Positions 29,116 through 37,763 of a DNA stretch of 39,512 nt are shown piece by piece (the first letter of the stretch is position 1; each line of letters begins with the position of its first letter). The DNA is from Planctomycetota bacterium (lineage in GTDB: Bacteria > Planctomycetota > Phycisphaerae > FEN-1346): the NCBI GenBank assembly GCA_016782785.1, contig JADHXV010000003.1, positions 1 to 39,512 of the forward strand, read 5' to 3'. Below the pieces are notes generated by a model. That model saw only the letters and a program-made list of their open reading frames with translations. It did no database searches and was not told the origin of the DNA. The translations under genes were made by a program, and so were the position numbers.

Positions 29116-29159
29116 GGCCTCGTCAGGACCATGCAAGGACCCGGACAAAGGAGAAACCA

Positions 29160-29720
29160 ATGAGACGAGCGGCTCTGGTGGGAGTGCTGGCACTCGTGGT
29201 TGGCACGGGCTGCATCGGCACGGCGGCCAAGCAGGCCGTGTACGGCGTAACGGGCGCCAGCGCCCGGTACTACGAGATCAAGAGCGCGGGCGGCGAGACG
29301 GCGCTGGATCGCTTCAACGCGGTCGGCGTGGCGGCGTTCGACCCGTCGCCGATGCAGGGGGCGGTGCCCGCCGCGATCCCCCAGAAAGTACAGGCCGCCG
29401 TCGTCAAGCACCTGACCGAGTCGAAGATGTTCCCGGCGGTGACGGCCGGCACGCCGCCCGCCGGCGGGCTGCTCGTCCGAGGGAAGTTCATGGATTTCGA
29501 CCCCGGCGGCTCGGCGCTCAGGGCCATGGGCTTCGGCGTCGACCCGTTTCTGACGGCCCAGATTGAACTCGTCGACGCGGGTTCGAACCAGGTCATCGGC
29601 ATGGCCATGGTCACCGGTACCGTCAAGAGCGCCGTGCGGACGGGCCTGGATGAACTGGCCGACGGCGTGGGCAAGGCCGTCAAGGGACTTGTCGAACGGC
29701 ATCACAGCAAGCACGATTGA
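29160..29720 (+). CDS. Putative lipoprotein of unknown function
   Basis: MRRAALVGVLALVVGTGCIG lipoprotein-type signal; AAGGAG-like SD. Confidence 0.75.
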   Translation: MRRAALVGVLALVVGTGCIGTAAKQAVYGVTGASARYYEIKSAGGETALDRFNAVGVAAFDPSPMQGAVPAAIPQKVQAAVVKHLTESKMFPAVTAGTPPAGGLLVRGKFMDFDPGGSALRAMGFGVDPFLTAQIELVDAGSNQVIGMAMVTGTVKSAVRTGLDELADGVGKAVKGLVERHHSKHD

Positions 29721-29726
29721 CGTGGC

Positions 29727-29742
29727 CGGCGGGGCCCCGCCG
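29727..29742. terminator. 16-bp perfect palindrome between convergent genes, possible bidirectional terminator
   Basis: cggcggggccccgccg; no T-tract. Confidence 0.4.
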
Positions 29743-29759
29743 CCGACGCCCCGAAGGCG

Positions 29760-31850
29760 CTAGCCTTGGTCCTCGGTCGACGGCGGGCGCGGCGGGAGGC
29801 CGGCCGTCTCGCGGGTTTCCCAGCAGTGCGGAGCCATGTAGCGATCCGCATATCTCCCGCGCTGGTGGATGTGCTGGATGCGGCCGCTCTCCTCGACCAG
29901 CCGGCAGCGTTTCTCCAGGTACTCGACCATGGCGGCCACGACCTCGGCGTGGCTCCAGGCCAGCGGTGAGACGCCGAGCGGTTCGCCGGTCTCGGGGTGA
30001 ATCTGCTCGGCCAGCACGCCGGAGGGCAGGGCCCACCGGGCCGCCCACTGCATCCACTTCAGCGTCGATTCGAGTTCCTCGGTGGTTCGCGCCCTCGCGA
30101 TTTCGCACCGCATCATCCACAGCGTCGTGATGAACCACGGGTTGCCCGGCACGCGCTCTCGGTCGTCGACGACGCGGTGCCAGGCGTCGCCCTCGTAGCG
30201 GGCGAGGCCGCCCACCTCGGTGTGGACCGTCAGGTGCTCGCGGACGGCCGCCAGCGTCGCCTCGACGCGCTCGTCGCACGGGTCGAGCACGTTAAAGAGC
30301 ACCAGGCCGCACAGGCTGGCGTCGACCGTGAGGTCCAGGTCGTAGCCGTCGCGCGACCGCGTGGCGGCGCGGGCGAAGCGCCCGGCGCGGTCGCTCCAGA
30401 GATGGCGGCCGAGTGCCTCGGCCATCCGCTCGGCCACCCGCTGGTACCGCCGGTGGAGGTCGAGTTCGCCGAAGGCCGCGGCGAAGCGGGCGGCGGCGTT
30501 CAGGCCGGCGATCACCGTCGCCACCGTCCACGTGTGCACGCCCCACCGCTCCTCCCACAGATCGTAAGACGGCAGCGGCAGGCCGGTGTCGGCGTCGACG
30601 TGCCTGGCCAGGAACTCGCCGGCCATCGTGATCATGGGGCGGTAGTGAGGCACGATGAACTCGATGTCGCGGAACTTCTGGAAGTGCCGCCACAGCGACC
30701 AGATGACCAGGGCCGTCTCGTCCTCCTGGATGGGCAGCTGCGGCGTGCCCTCCGTCTGCCACGGGTGCCACGACGACGCCAGCGACCCGTCCGGGTTGTA
30801 CTTGTGCAGGAAATAGCCGTCGCGGTGGATGACGTCGGCGCAGAACTCGAAGAACCGGCGGGCGACGCCGCTGTGGCCGGCCTTCAGCAGCGCGTAGGCC
30901 GCCAGCGCCCCGTCGCGCGGCCAGCAATACGAGTACGTGTCGCGGCTGAGGTGGATGATGTCGCTGTCGTTGGCGGCCAGGATGGCGCCGTCGTTGTCGA
31001 TCTGCGTCCGCAGGATCAACTGGCTCTGCTTGAACAGGCGGACGAGGTCCTCCGGCACGCCCTCGAAGTTGAACTCCTCCTTGTTGACCCACAGGCGCCA
31101 GTAGTTGCGCGTCCGTTCGATCAACGCATCGGGATCCATGTCCGTGACGGCGGCATTGAGGCGGCGGACCTCCTGGTACGCGCGGCCGGCGGCAATCCAG
31201 TAATGGACGATGGCGTGCCGTGAGGGGCCGAGGTCAAGCGGCACGGCCACGGTCGAATCCACCGTGCCCTGGGCGATGGTGTGGTGTTCCAGGCGGCCGT
31301 CCTCGGCGTCCCTCCACGTGCCCTCCAGGCCGTTCACCTCTTTCGTCCCGCAGGAGAACTCGCCCACGCCCGCCCCGTCCGGGCCCGAGCAGTTTACCAG
31401 CAGGTACCGGCGGGCCTTGTAATGGATGACGCTGCGGGTCTCCGGGTCGTAGAAGGCCGTGTCGCCCACCTTCGTGGCGTAGAGGTTGAAGTCGTGGCTG
31501 AAGAAGAGGCGTATCGGCCGTCGGCGGTCGGCCTGGTTGGTCACCCGGATGCGGCGCAGGTACACGTTCTCCGAGAAGTCCACGCAGTCGGCGCACTGGA
31601 GTTCAATGCCCAGGTCATGGTGGACGCAGACGACAAGCGTGACGAGCGTTTCGGGCTGATAGTCGAGGCGGATGTCCCACTCCTCGCCCATCCACGAAAA
31701 CCGGCCGTCGCACCATACGCCGAAGCGCGACAGGGTGCCCTGGTTGTGATTCTCCTGGCCGACGTGCGGAAAGTACAGGTCGCGAATCCGATAGGCGCGG
31801 TCGAAGGACACCAGCAGGCTGCCGTTGCCGACCGGCACGTCGCGGGGCAT
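29760..31850 (-). CDS. Glycoside hydrolase family 15 (glucoamylase/glucodextranase-like)
   Basis: LVSFDRAYRIRDLYFPHVGQENH, DTYSYCWPRDGALAAYALLKAG, GYFLHKYNPDGSLASSWHPW, EDETALVIWSLWRHF, NPWFITTLWM, SPLAWSHAEVVAAMVEYLE. Confidence 0.9.
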   Translation of the reverse strand: MPRDVPVGNGSLLVSFDRAYRIRDLYFPHVGQENHNQGTLSRFGVWCDGRFSWMGEEWDIRLDYQPETLVTLVVCVHHDLGIELQCADCVDFSENVYLRRIRVTNQADRRRPIRLFFSHDFNLYATKVGDTAFYDPETRSVIHYKARRYLLVNCSGPDGAGVGEFSCGTKEVNGLEGTWRDAEDGRLEHHTIAQGTVDSTVAVPLDLGPSRHAIVHYWIAAGRAYQEVRRLNAAVTDMDPDALIERTRNYWRLWVNKEEFNFEGVPEDLVRLFKQSQLILRTQIDNDGAILAANDSDIIHLSRDTYSYCWPRDGALAAYALLKAGHSGVARRFFEFCADVIHRDGYFLHKYNPDGSLASSWHPWQTEGTPQLPIQEDETALVIWSLWRHFQKFRDIEFIVPHYRPMITMAGEFLARHVDADTGLPLPSYDLWEERWGVHTWTVATVIAGLNAAARFAAAFGELDLHRRYQRVAERMAEALGRHLWSDRAGRFARAATRSRDGYDLDLTVDASLCGLVLFNVLDPCDERVEATLAAVREHLTVHTEVGGLARYEGDAWHRVVDDRERVPGNPWFITTLWMMRCEIARARTTEELESTLKWMQWAARWALPSGVLAEQIHPETGEPLGVSPLAWSHAEVVAAMVEYLEKRCRLVEESGRIQHIHQRGRYADRYMAPHCWETRETAGLPPRPPSTEDQG

Positions 31851-31883
31851 GAGTTCCGCCCTCCGATGGACGGCATGGCGGCG

Positions 31884-33230
31884 TCAGGTGGCCGGGTCAG
31901 GGGCCGGCCGGAGCCGTTGCTCGGCCGCCGCCACGAGCGCCTGGGCCGTCGGGCCGTCCTGGGGGAACCGGGCGATGGCCGTCCGCAGCCGCATCGTGGG
32001 CTCCGCCCGGGGTCCTGCCGCCGCCAGCCGGCGGGCGGCGGCCTCGGCGGTCTGCGCCGCCGCCGGCGAGCCCTCCGAGCCTTGCGGCGCGGTAATGGCA
32101 ACGGCGTATCGGCATGTGCTGAGACGCCCGCCCTCCCAGCCGCGCGCCAGCGCCTCCTTGACGGCCGCGCCGAGGCGGGCCGGGCCGTCGGCGGTGCGGG
32201 CCTGCGGGCCCGGCTCGGTCTCGACCAGCACCAGGGCGACGTCGGTCTGGCGATCGCGGGCGCACGCGATTTGGCTCTCCAGGTACGTCAGGAACGGGTC
32301 CGCCTGAAGCAGGCCGGTCTCGGTGTCGCGAAGGGCAAGCCGCGCGTACTCCTCGCGTCGGCGGGCCGCGGCCACCAGGTGGGCCAGGGCGTTCGCCAGG
32401 GCCTCGGCCGCCCGCTGATCCTCTGCCGACAAGGCCTGCCCCTTGCTCCGCGCAGGCAGGCACAGCACGCCGTGGATGGCCGACTCGTCGCGGACCGGCA
32501 CGCACACAAGGCCGTCGGGCGGCGCGCCGGCCGAACCGGGCGCCAGGAGCAGCGTCTCGCCCGTCCGGAGGCTCCGCGACGCCGCCGACCGGACCGTTTC
32601 GCGGTCGTCGGCCCTGAGCGACTCGGACCCGCCGACGATGACCGCCAGGTCGAGCCGGCCGGCTTGGGCCGACCACCAGAACGCGCAAGCCTCGGCTGCG
32701 CCGAGTGCCTGAAAGATGAGCCGGGCGCCGTCGTAGAACAGCGGCGTGGGTTGCGAGAGGGCGAGGCCGGCCAGCCGGCAGGCCGCGTCGAACCGGCGCG
32801 CCAGCCGCTCCGCATCGGGTCCGACGGCAGGCGAGGCGCCGGCCGTCGGATCGGCCCGGCCCGCCAGGACCTCCGGAAGCCGCCGCACGTCGTTCGGCAG
32901 GACGAAGTAGTCCGCCAGCCCTTCCGCGAGAAGGCGGGCGGCCAGCGGCTCGTTCTCAGGGGGCACCACGGCGTACACCGGGACCGCCGGCAGCGATCGC
33001 GCGAGCGCCGCAAGGACCTGTCGGGTCGAAGTGCCACCGTTCTCAATGCCGATGACCACAGCCCGCGGGGGAACCCGGGCGGCCTGAAGGAGCGCCTCGG
33101 CGGCCGAGGAGCACACCTGGCACCGATTCAGGTTCTGCTGGACCGCCGCGCGCGACGCCGGGTCGCGGCAGACACACAGGACCCGCCGGTCCGGTGGCGT
33201 GGGCGCGGGCCTGGTCGGGGGCGGGGTCAC
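31884..33230 (-). CDS. Degenerate receiver - GAF - degenerate GGDEF-like protein
   Basis: RVLCVCRDPASRAAVQQNL; GAF-like middle; LALRDTETGLLQADPFLTYLESQIACARDRQTDVALVLVE without a GGDEF motif; GTG start overlapping the upstream stop. Confidence 0.6.
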   Translation of the reverse strand: MTPPPTRPAPTPPDRRVLCVCRDPASRAAVQQNLNRCQVCSSAAEALLQAARVPPRAVVIGIENGGTSTRQVLAALARSLPAVPVYAVVPPENEPLAARLLAEGLADYFVLPNDVRRLPEVLAGRADPTAGASPAVGPDAERLARRFDAACRLAGLALSQPTPLFYDGARLIFQALGAAEACAFWWSAQAGRLDLAVIVGGSESLRADDRETVRSAASRSLRTGETLLLAPGSAGAPPDGLVCVPVRDESAIHGVLCLPARSKGQALSAEDQRAAEALANALAHLVAAARRREEYARLALRDTETGLLQADPFLTYLESQIACARDRQTDVALVLVETEPGPQARTADGPARLGAAVKEALARGWEGGRLSTCRYAVAITAPQGSEGSPAAAQTAEAAARRLAAAGPRAEPTMRLRTAIARFPQDGPTAQALVAAAEQRLRPAPDPAT

Positions 33231-34207
33231 TGGTCGTCGTCCTCGCCGAGAAGCAGGCGAAGTTCTTCCTCGGTCAACTCCACGGTTCCGAGGACCTGGC
33301 CGCGAGCCAGGTCTTCGTCGGCGTCAAGGTTCTCGATGGCGTCGCGCGGCGGCTGGGGCGGGGGCGCCGTCGCGGCGGCTCGCTCCGTGGCAGTCCGCTC
33401 CGGCGCGGGCGGGGCCGCAGCGGGGGCGGGCGCCTGTCGGGTGGCCTGCTCGAGCGGGGGCGGCACCGGGGCAGGGGTGCGTGGCGCCGGGGCGGTCCGC
33501 GCTCCGGCCACGCCGCCTGGTGCTACCGAGGCGGGTGCCTCGGACGGCACCGGGCCCTGGCGCAGGACCTCGGCGAATGCCGGGTGCACATCGGCCCTGG
33601 CGCCCGGTTCGGCGGACGCTGTCGAAGGCGCCGCCGGCGAGAGCGACGGGCGCCGCGATGCCGCGGAGCGTTCCGCCGGCCGGGCCAACGCGGCCTCGGC
33701 CTCCACGTGTTGCGGGCGGGCAGGGGTGGGCCCGGCCGGTCCGGCGGATGGGGCGGCGGGCGACGGCCGAGGCGGCGCAGCGGCCGCCCGCGCCGGCGTT
33801 CTGCTCGACACGACCATCCGAAGGAACCGCGACAGGTCCGCCGGCCCCGCGATGACCAGGTCGGCGCCGACCAGTTCGGCGATGCGGCCCTTGTGTTCGA
33901 ACCCAGGCGAATGGTACGCGACAATGTACGTGTCGGGCCACTCGCGGCGAAAGAGCGGGAGGATGCGGAACTCGTCGGGGCCCAGAAAATCCACGCCCAC
34001 GATCAGCCGGTCGACGGGCTCGGCCCGCCCCGCCGCCTCGGTCACGGCGTCGTAGGCGGTGGCGACGAGCGTGACGGGCACGCCCAGGGCCCGCAGGCTG
34101 CGCTCGAGCCCGTCGGCCACGGCCGATCCGCGCTGCTTGACCAGCAGCGACGTGGTGGCCCGGGCGGCGGCGGGACGGCGATCCTGGCTTGAGGGCAACG
34201 CGGCCAT
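33227..34207 (-). CDS. Receiver-like domain protein with long Pro/Ala-rich region
   Basis: SLLVKQRGSAVADGLERSLRALGVPVTLVATAYDAV, LIVGVDFLGPDEFRILPLFRREWPDTYIVAYHSPG; acidic C-terminus. Confidence 0.6.
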   Translation of the reverse strand: MAALPSSQDRRPAAARATTSLLVKQRGSAVADGLERSLRALGVPVTLVATAYDAVTEAAGRAEPVDRLIVGVDFLGPDEFRILPLFRREWPDTYIVAYHSPGFEHKGRIAELVGADLVIAGPADLSRFLRMVVSSRTPARAAAAPPRPSPAAPSAGPAGPTPARPQHVEAEAALARPAERSAASRRPSLSPAAPSTASAEPGARADVHPAFAEVLRQGPVPSEAPASVAPGGVAGARTAPAPRTPAPVPPPLEQATRQAPAPAAAPPAPERTATERAAATAPPPQPPRDAIENLDADEDLARGQVLGTVELTEEELRLLLGEDDDQ

Positions 34208-34326
34208 GCGTGTACTATGTCCTATTTCCGGCCCTTCGTCAAGTCAGGTTCGCGGGCGGCAGGGGCACGGCCGCCCGCCATCGAGGGTGGCACGGCAGCG
34301 GCGTGGCCGCGGCCGTGGGGGGCCGT

Positions 34327-34363
34327 TGCCACGGCTACGCTAACAAACAGCGTGGCCGTGCCA
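34327..34363. repeat. Imperfect 15-bp inverted repeat TGCCACGGCTACGCT / AGCGTGGCCGTGCCA
   Basis: Read directly; one mismatch and one G-T pair, 7-nt loop. Confidence 0.8.
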
Positions 34364-34383
34364 CCCGGCCCGTACGGGCCGGG
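34364..34383. repeat. 20-bp perfect palindrome CCCGGCCCGTACGGGCCGGG (family A)
   Basis: Read directly, abuts the preceding hairpin. Confidence 0.85.
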
Positions 34384-34451
34384 CCACACAACAGCCGGCC
34401 GGGCCACACGGCGAGGCGAAGTGGCTCCGGTAGGGCCGGGCGGAATGCGGG

Positions 34452-34480
34452 TTCAAATCCGCGGCCGGCGGGCGTATAAT
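34452..34480 (+). promoter_or_regulatory. Putative promoter TTCAAA-N17-TATAAT
   Basis: TTCAAA 34452-34457, TATAAT 34475-34480; upstream of the ABC operon. Confidence 0.6.
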
Positions 34481-34493
34481 CCTTCGGCATAGA

Positions 34494-34502
34494 GGGGGGG
34501 GG
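34494..34502 (+). repeat. Homopolymer of nine G
   Basis: gaggggggggg-tgtg across the line break at 34500/34501. Confidence 0.9.
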
Positions 34503-34532
34503 TGTGCAGGCTCGCTTGGAGATGATGACGCT

Positions 34533-35702
34533 ATGCGACGATATACGCGACTCGTTGCCCCACTTGTGGGGCTTCTCCTTATAGCCGCCGGCGCCGGCAC
34601 GGCCTGGGCGTGCATGGTCCCGGTGTTCCGGTACGCCCTGGAGCGCTGGCCGGCCGACCCGTACCTGGTGTACGTCTTCCAGCGGGGCGACCTGTCGGCC
34701 GAGGCCAACCAGGCGCTCGACCGGCTGAAAGACGCCTCGGTGGTGAAGCGTCCGGACGGCGTGGTCGACCTCTGGATTACGGACCTCGCGAAGGGCGAGC
34801 CGGAGGACTTGGCGGCCGACGTGTGGAAGAAGTACGGCGAGAAGGGCGACCCCCTGATCGTCGTGCAGTACCCGCGCATGATCGGGATGCCCGTCGAGGT
34901 GTTCTGGGGCCCGCTGACCGACGAAACGGTGACGCTGCTTCTGGACTCGCCGACCCGCCGGATGGTGGCGAAGCGGCTCCTGGAAGGCGACACGACCGTC
35001 TTCGTCATGGTCGACAGCGGCGACGCCGCAAAGGACGAGGCTGCCCAGAAACTCCTGGGGGAGGAACTCGCCCGCATGGAGAAGTTGATCGAGTTGCCGG
35101 AGGTCGAAGACGGCCAGTGGGACGACCCCGTGTACGACACCGAGGGCGCGCCGGTCCTGAAGGTCGCGTTCTCGGTGGTCCGCCTGTCGCGCAAGGACCC
35201 GGCGGAGCGGGCGTTCCTGGACATGCTGCTCGGCTGCGAGCCGGACCTGAAGGACGAGGCCGAGCCGGTCGTCTTCCCGATCTTCGGCCGCGGCCGGCTG
35301 CTGTGCGCCCTCGTGGGCGAAGGCATCGGCCGGGAGAACATCGAGGAAATCTGCGCGTTTCTCACGGCGCCGTGCTCGTGCCAGGTGAAGTACCAGAACC
35401 CGGGCGTGGACATGCTGATGGACGTGCACTGGGACGCGGCCCTGGCGGGCGAGCCGTCGGCCATTCCGGAGGTCGCGGTCCCGCCGCTGACGGGCCTGGC
35501 GAAGTTCGCCGAGGCGGCCGGCGAGAAGGTGCCGCCGGAGGCGGGCGCCGGCGAGGCCGACGCCGGGGCGCCGGCCGGCGTCTTGGCCGCCTTGGCCAGC
35601 CGGCCGGTCGTCATCGGTTCGGCCGCGGGTGTGGCGGGCTTGGCCATCGTGGCGCTGGTCTCCATGGTCATCTGGAAACGTGGCAAACGCGCAGAGGTGT
35701 AA
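34533..35702 (+). CDS. Exported, C-terminally TM-anchored protein of unknown function, ABC transporter operon
   Basis: Signal MRRYTRLVAPLVGLLLIAAGAGTAWAC; MVPVFRYALERWPADPYLVYVFQRG; C-terminal TM VVIGSAAGVAGLAIVALVSMVIWKRGKR. Confidence 0.7.
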   Translation: MRRYTRLVAPLVGLLLIAAGAGTAWACMVPVFRYALERWPADPYLVYVFQRGDLSAEANQALDRLKDASVVKRPDGVVDLWITDLAKGEPEDLAADVWKKYGEKGDPLIVVQYPRMIGMPVEVFWGPLTDETVTLLLDSPTRRMVAKRLLEGDTTVFVMVDSGDAAKDEAAQKLLGEELARMEKLIELPEVEDGQWDDPVYDTEGAPVLKVAFSVVRLSRKDPAERAFLDMLLGCEPDLKDEAEPVVFPIFGRGRLLCALVGEGIGRENIEEICAFLTAPCSCQVKYQNPGVDMLMDVHWDAALAGEPSAIPEVAVPPLTGLAKFAEAAGEKVPPEAGAGEADAGAPAGVLAALASRPVVIGSAAGVAGLAIVALVSMVIWKRGKRAEV

Positions 35703-35705
35703 CAC

Positions 35706-37004
35706 ATGAGCATCTGGCGACTGATTGCCAAAGAGATCCTGTATCGCCGGCTGAACTTCGCGCTGGCGGCCCTGGCGGTCCTTGTGGCTGTGGGGTCGCT
35801 GGTGGCGGTCCTGACGCTGCTGAAGGGCCACGACCTGCGGGCCGAGGGCATCGCCGAGGTCCAGTCCGAGCGGGCGGGCGAGATCGGTAATGGCCTCCAG
35901 GATGACGCGCGGCGCATCACGCTCGGCCTGGGGTACAACGTCCTCATCCTTCACGAGAACCAGGACCTGGGCGAATTCTACACCCGGGGGCAGGCGTCCC
36001 AGACGTTTCCGGAATCGTACGCCGACCGGCTGGCCCAGTCGAACATCATCCTGGTGCAGCATGTGCTGCCGAGCCTCCACAGGCGGATGGAGTGGCCCGA
36101 GAAGAAGAAGCAGATCATCCTGGTGGGGGCGCGCGGCGAGGTGCAGCGCGGCCACGTCAACCCGAAGAAGCCGCTGATTCAGCCGGTGCCGCCCGGCGAG
36201 ATGATCGTGGGCGACGTCCTGGCGGCCGAGGCCGGGCTTGAGGTCGGGCAGACCGTCTCGCTGCTCGGCCGCGAGTTCAAGGTCACCAAGATTCACGATC
36301 GCCGCGGCGACGAGGACGACTACACGGCCTGGATCAACCTGGCCGACGCCCAGGCGATGTTCAACCAGCCGGGCGAGATCGATACGATCCTGGCCCTCAG
36401 TTGTTTCTGCGCCGACGCCACCCTGGGCACGATGGACGAGCAGATTACCCGCCTGCTGCCCGACACGCGTGTCATCAGCCTGGAGCACGAGGCGGCGATC
36501 CGGCGGGCGACGCGGGCCTCCGCCGGCCAGCGGGCCGAGGAGTTCCTCGCCCTCGACGAGGCCGGCCGCGAAAGCCTCCGGGCCGAACGCGAGGCCCTGG
36601 CCACCTGGGTCATCCCCCTGGTGGTCATCGGGTGCATCGTCTGGGTCGGCCTGATGGCGCTGGGGAACGTGCGGGCCCGGCGGCCGGAGATCGGCATTCT
36701 GCGGGCCATGGGCGTCCGCGGCGGGCAGGTGGTCGCCATCTTTCTTGGGCGGGCCGTTATGGTCGGACTCATCGGGGCCGTGATCGGTTATGGACTCGGC
36801 TTCGCGGTGGCGGCCGTGTGGGACGCCCGCGAGGTCGGCGAAGGCGCCTTGGCCGGTGGCCCCGCCGGCACGGCGGCGCTCTTCGGCCCCGGACTTCTGG
36901 CGGCGGTCCTGGCGCTGGCGCCGGTGCTGTCGGCGGCGGCGAGTCTGGTTCCGGCGCTGCTGGCGGCGCAGGAAGACCCCGCCACAATCTTGCGTGAGGA
37001 GTAA
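35706..37004 (+). CDS. FtsX/MacB-like ABC transporter permease
   Basis: N-terminal TM, long extracytoplasmic domain, C-terminal FtsX-like TMs; NVRARRPEIGILRAMGVRGGQVVAIFLGRAVMVGLIGAVIGY. Confidence 0.88.
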   Translation: MSIWRLIAKEILYRRLNFALAALAVLVAVGSLVAVLTLLKGHDLRAEGIAEVQSERAGEIGNGLQDDARRITLGLGYNVLILHENQDLGEFYTRGQASQTFPESYADRLAQSNIILVQHVLPSLHRRMEWPEKKKQIILVGARGEVQRGHVNPKKPLIQPVPPGEMIVGDVLAAEAGLEVGQTVSLLGREFKVTKIHDRRGDEDDYTAWINLADAQAMFNQPGEIDTILALSCFCADATLGTMDEQITRLLPDTRVISLEHEAAIRRATRASAGQRAEEFLALDEAGRESLRAEREALATWVIPLVVIGCIVWVGLMALGNVRARRPEIGILRAMGVRGGQVVAIFLGRAVMVGLIGAVIGYGLGFAVAAVWDAREVGEGALAGGPAGTAALFGPGLLAAVLALAPVLSAAASLVPALLAAQEDPATILREE

Positions 37005-37012
37005 GCGTCACC

Positions 37013-37675
37013 GTGCTGAAACTTCAAGATGTCACGAAGATGTATCGTGGACGCGCCGGACGGGTCCAGGCCCTCGAGAACATCTCGCTGGCCGTCCAGC
37101 CGGGCGAGTTCGTCTCGGTCCAGGGACCGAGCGGCTGCGGCAAGACGACGCTCCTGCTGATCGCGGGCGGCCTGCTTCGGCCGGATGCCGGGCAGGTGGC
37201 CGTCGATGGCCGCCGTCCCTACGACCTGGCCCCGGAGGACCGGGCCCGCCTCCGGGCCGACCTCGTCGGCTTCGTCTTCCAGCAGTTCCACCTGATGCCG
37301 TACCTGACGGTCCTGGACAACGTGCTGGCGGCGTCGCTGGCCAAGCCGTCGGACGACGGCGTCCGCCAGCGGGCCGTGGACCTCATCGAGCACGTGGGCC
37401 TCGGGCCGCGGACCCATCACGTGCCGGGGGAACTGAGCACGGGCGAGCGGCAGCGGGTGGCCATCGCGCGGGCCCTGCTGAACCGGCCGAGACTCCTCCT
37501 GGCCGACGAGCCGACCGGCAACCTCGACCCGGCCTCCAGCGAGGTGGTGCTTCGGCATCTGGCCGACTTCGCCGACGCCGGCGGGGCGGTCCTCCTGGTG
37601 ACCCACGACGAACGGGCGGCCCAGTACCCCCACCGCGCGGTGCGGATGGTCGGCGGACGGATCAGCGAGGACTGA
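37013..37675 (+). CDS. ABC transporter ATP-binding protein (LolD/MacB type)
   Basis: Walker A GPSGCGKTTLLLIAGGLL, signature LSTGERQRVAIARALLNRP, Walker B LLLADEPTGNLD; GTG start. Confidence 0.95.
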   Translation: MLKLQDVTKMYRGRAGRVQALENISLAVQPGEFVSVQGPSGCGKTTLLLIAGGLLRPDAGQVAVDGRRPYDLAPEDRARLRADLVGFVFQQFHLMPYLTVLDNVLAASLAKPSDDGVRQRAVDLIEHVGLGPRTHHVPGELSTGERQRVAIARALLNRPRLLLADEPTGNLDPASSEVVLRHLADFADAGGAVLLVTHDERAAQYPHRAVRMVGGRISED

Positions 37676-37763
37676 GGCCGCCGCCCGCGGCGCGGGCGAT
37701 GAGCCGGCATCGGACCGGCGGAAAGGCCCGCACAAGCACGCGGGCCGTTTCTTCGGAGAAACC

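Noticed and set aside
31281-34055. 924-aa plus-strand ORF
   Set aside because: Antisense to GH15 and the signalling genes, low-complexity translation typical of GC-rich shadow ORFs; no recognisable domain.
34394-34469. tRNA-like segment: 7-bp pairing GCCGGCC/GGCCGGC enclosing GCGGGTTCAAATCCGC (T-arm-like)
   Set aside because: T-stem pairing fails for a canonical 5-bp stem/7-nt loop, the anticodon arm is poor with C at position 33 and extra nucleotides, and TTCAAA is better explained as a -35 box 17 nt before TATAAT (34475). A tRNAscan-SE/Infernal hit would reverse this.
34335-36488. 717-aa minus-strand ORF
   Set aside because: Antisense to the exported ABC-associated protein and permease genes; no domain, spurious GC-driven ORF.
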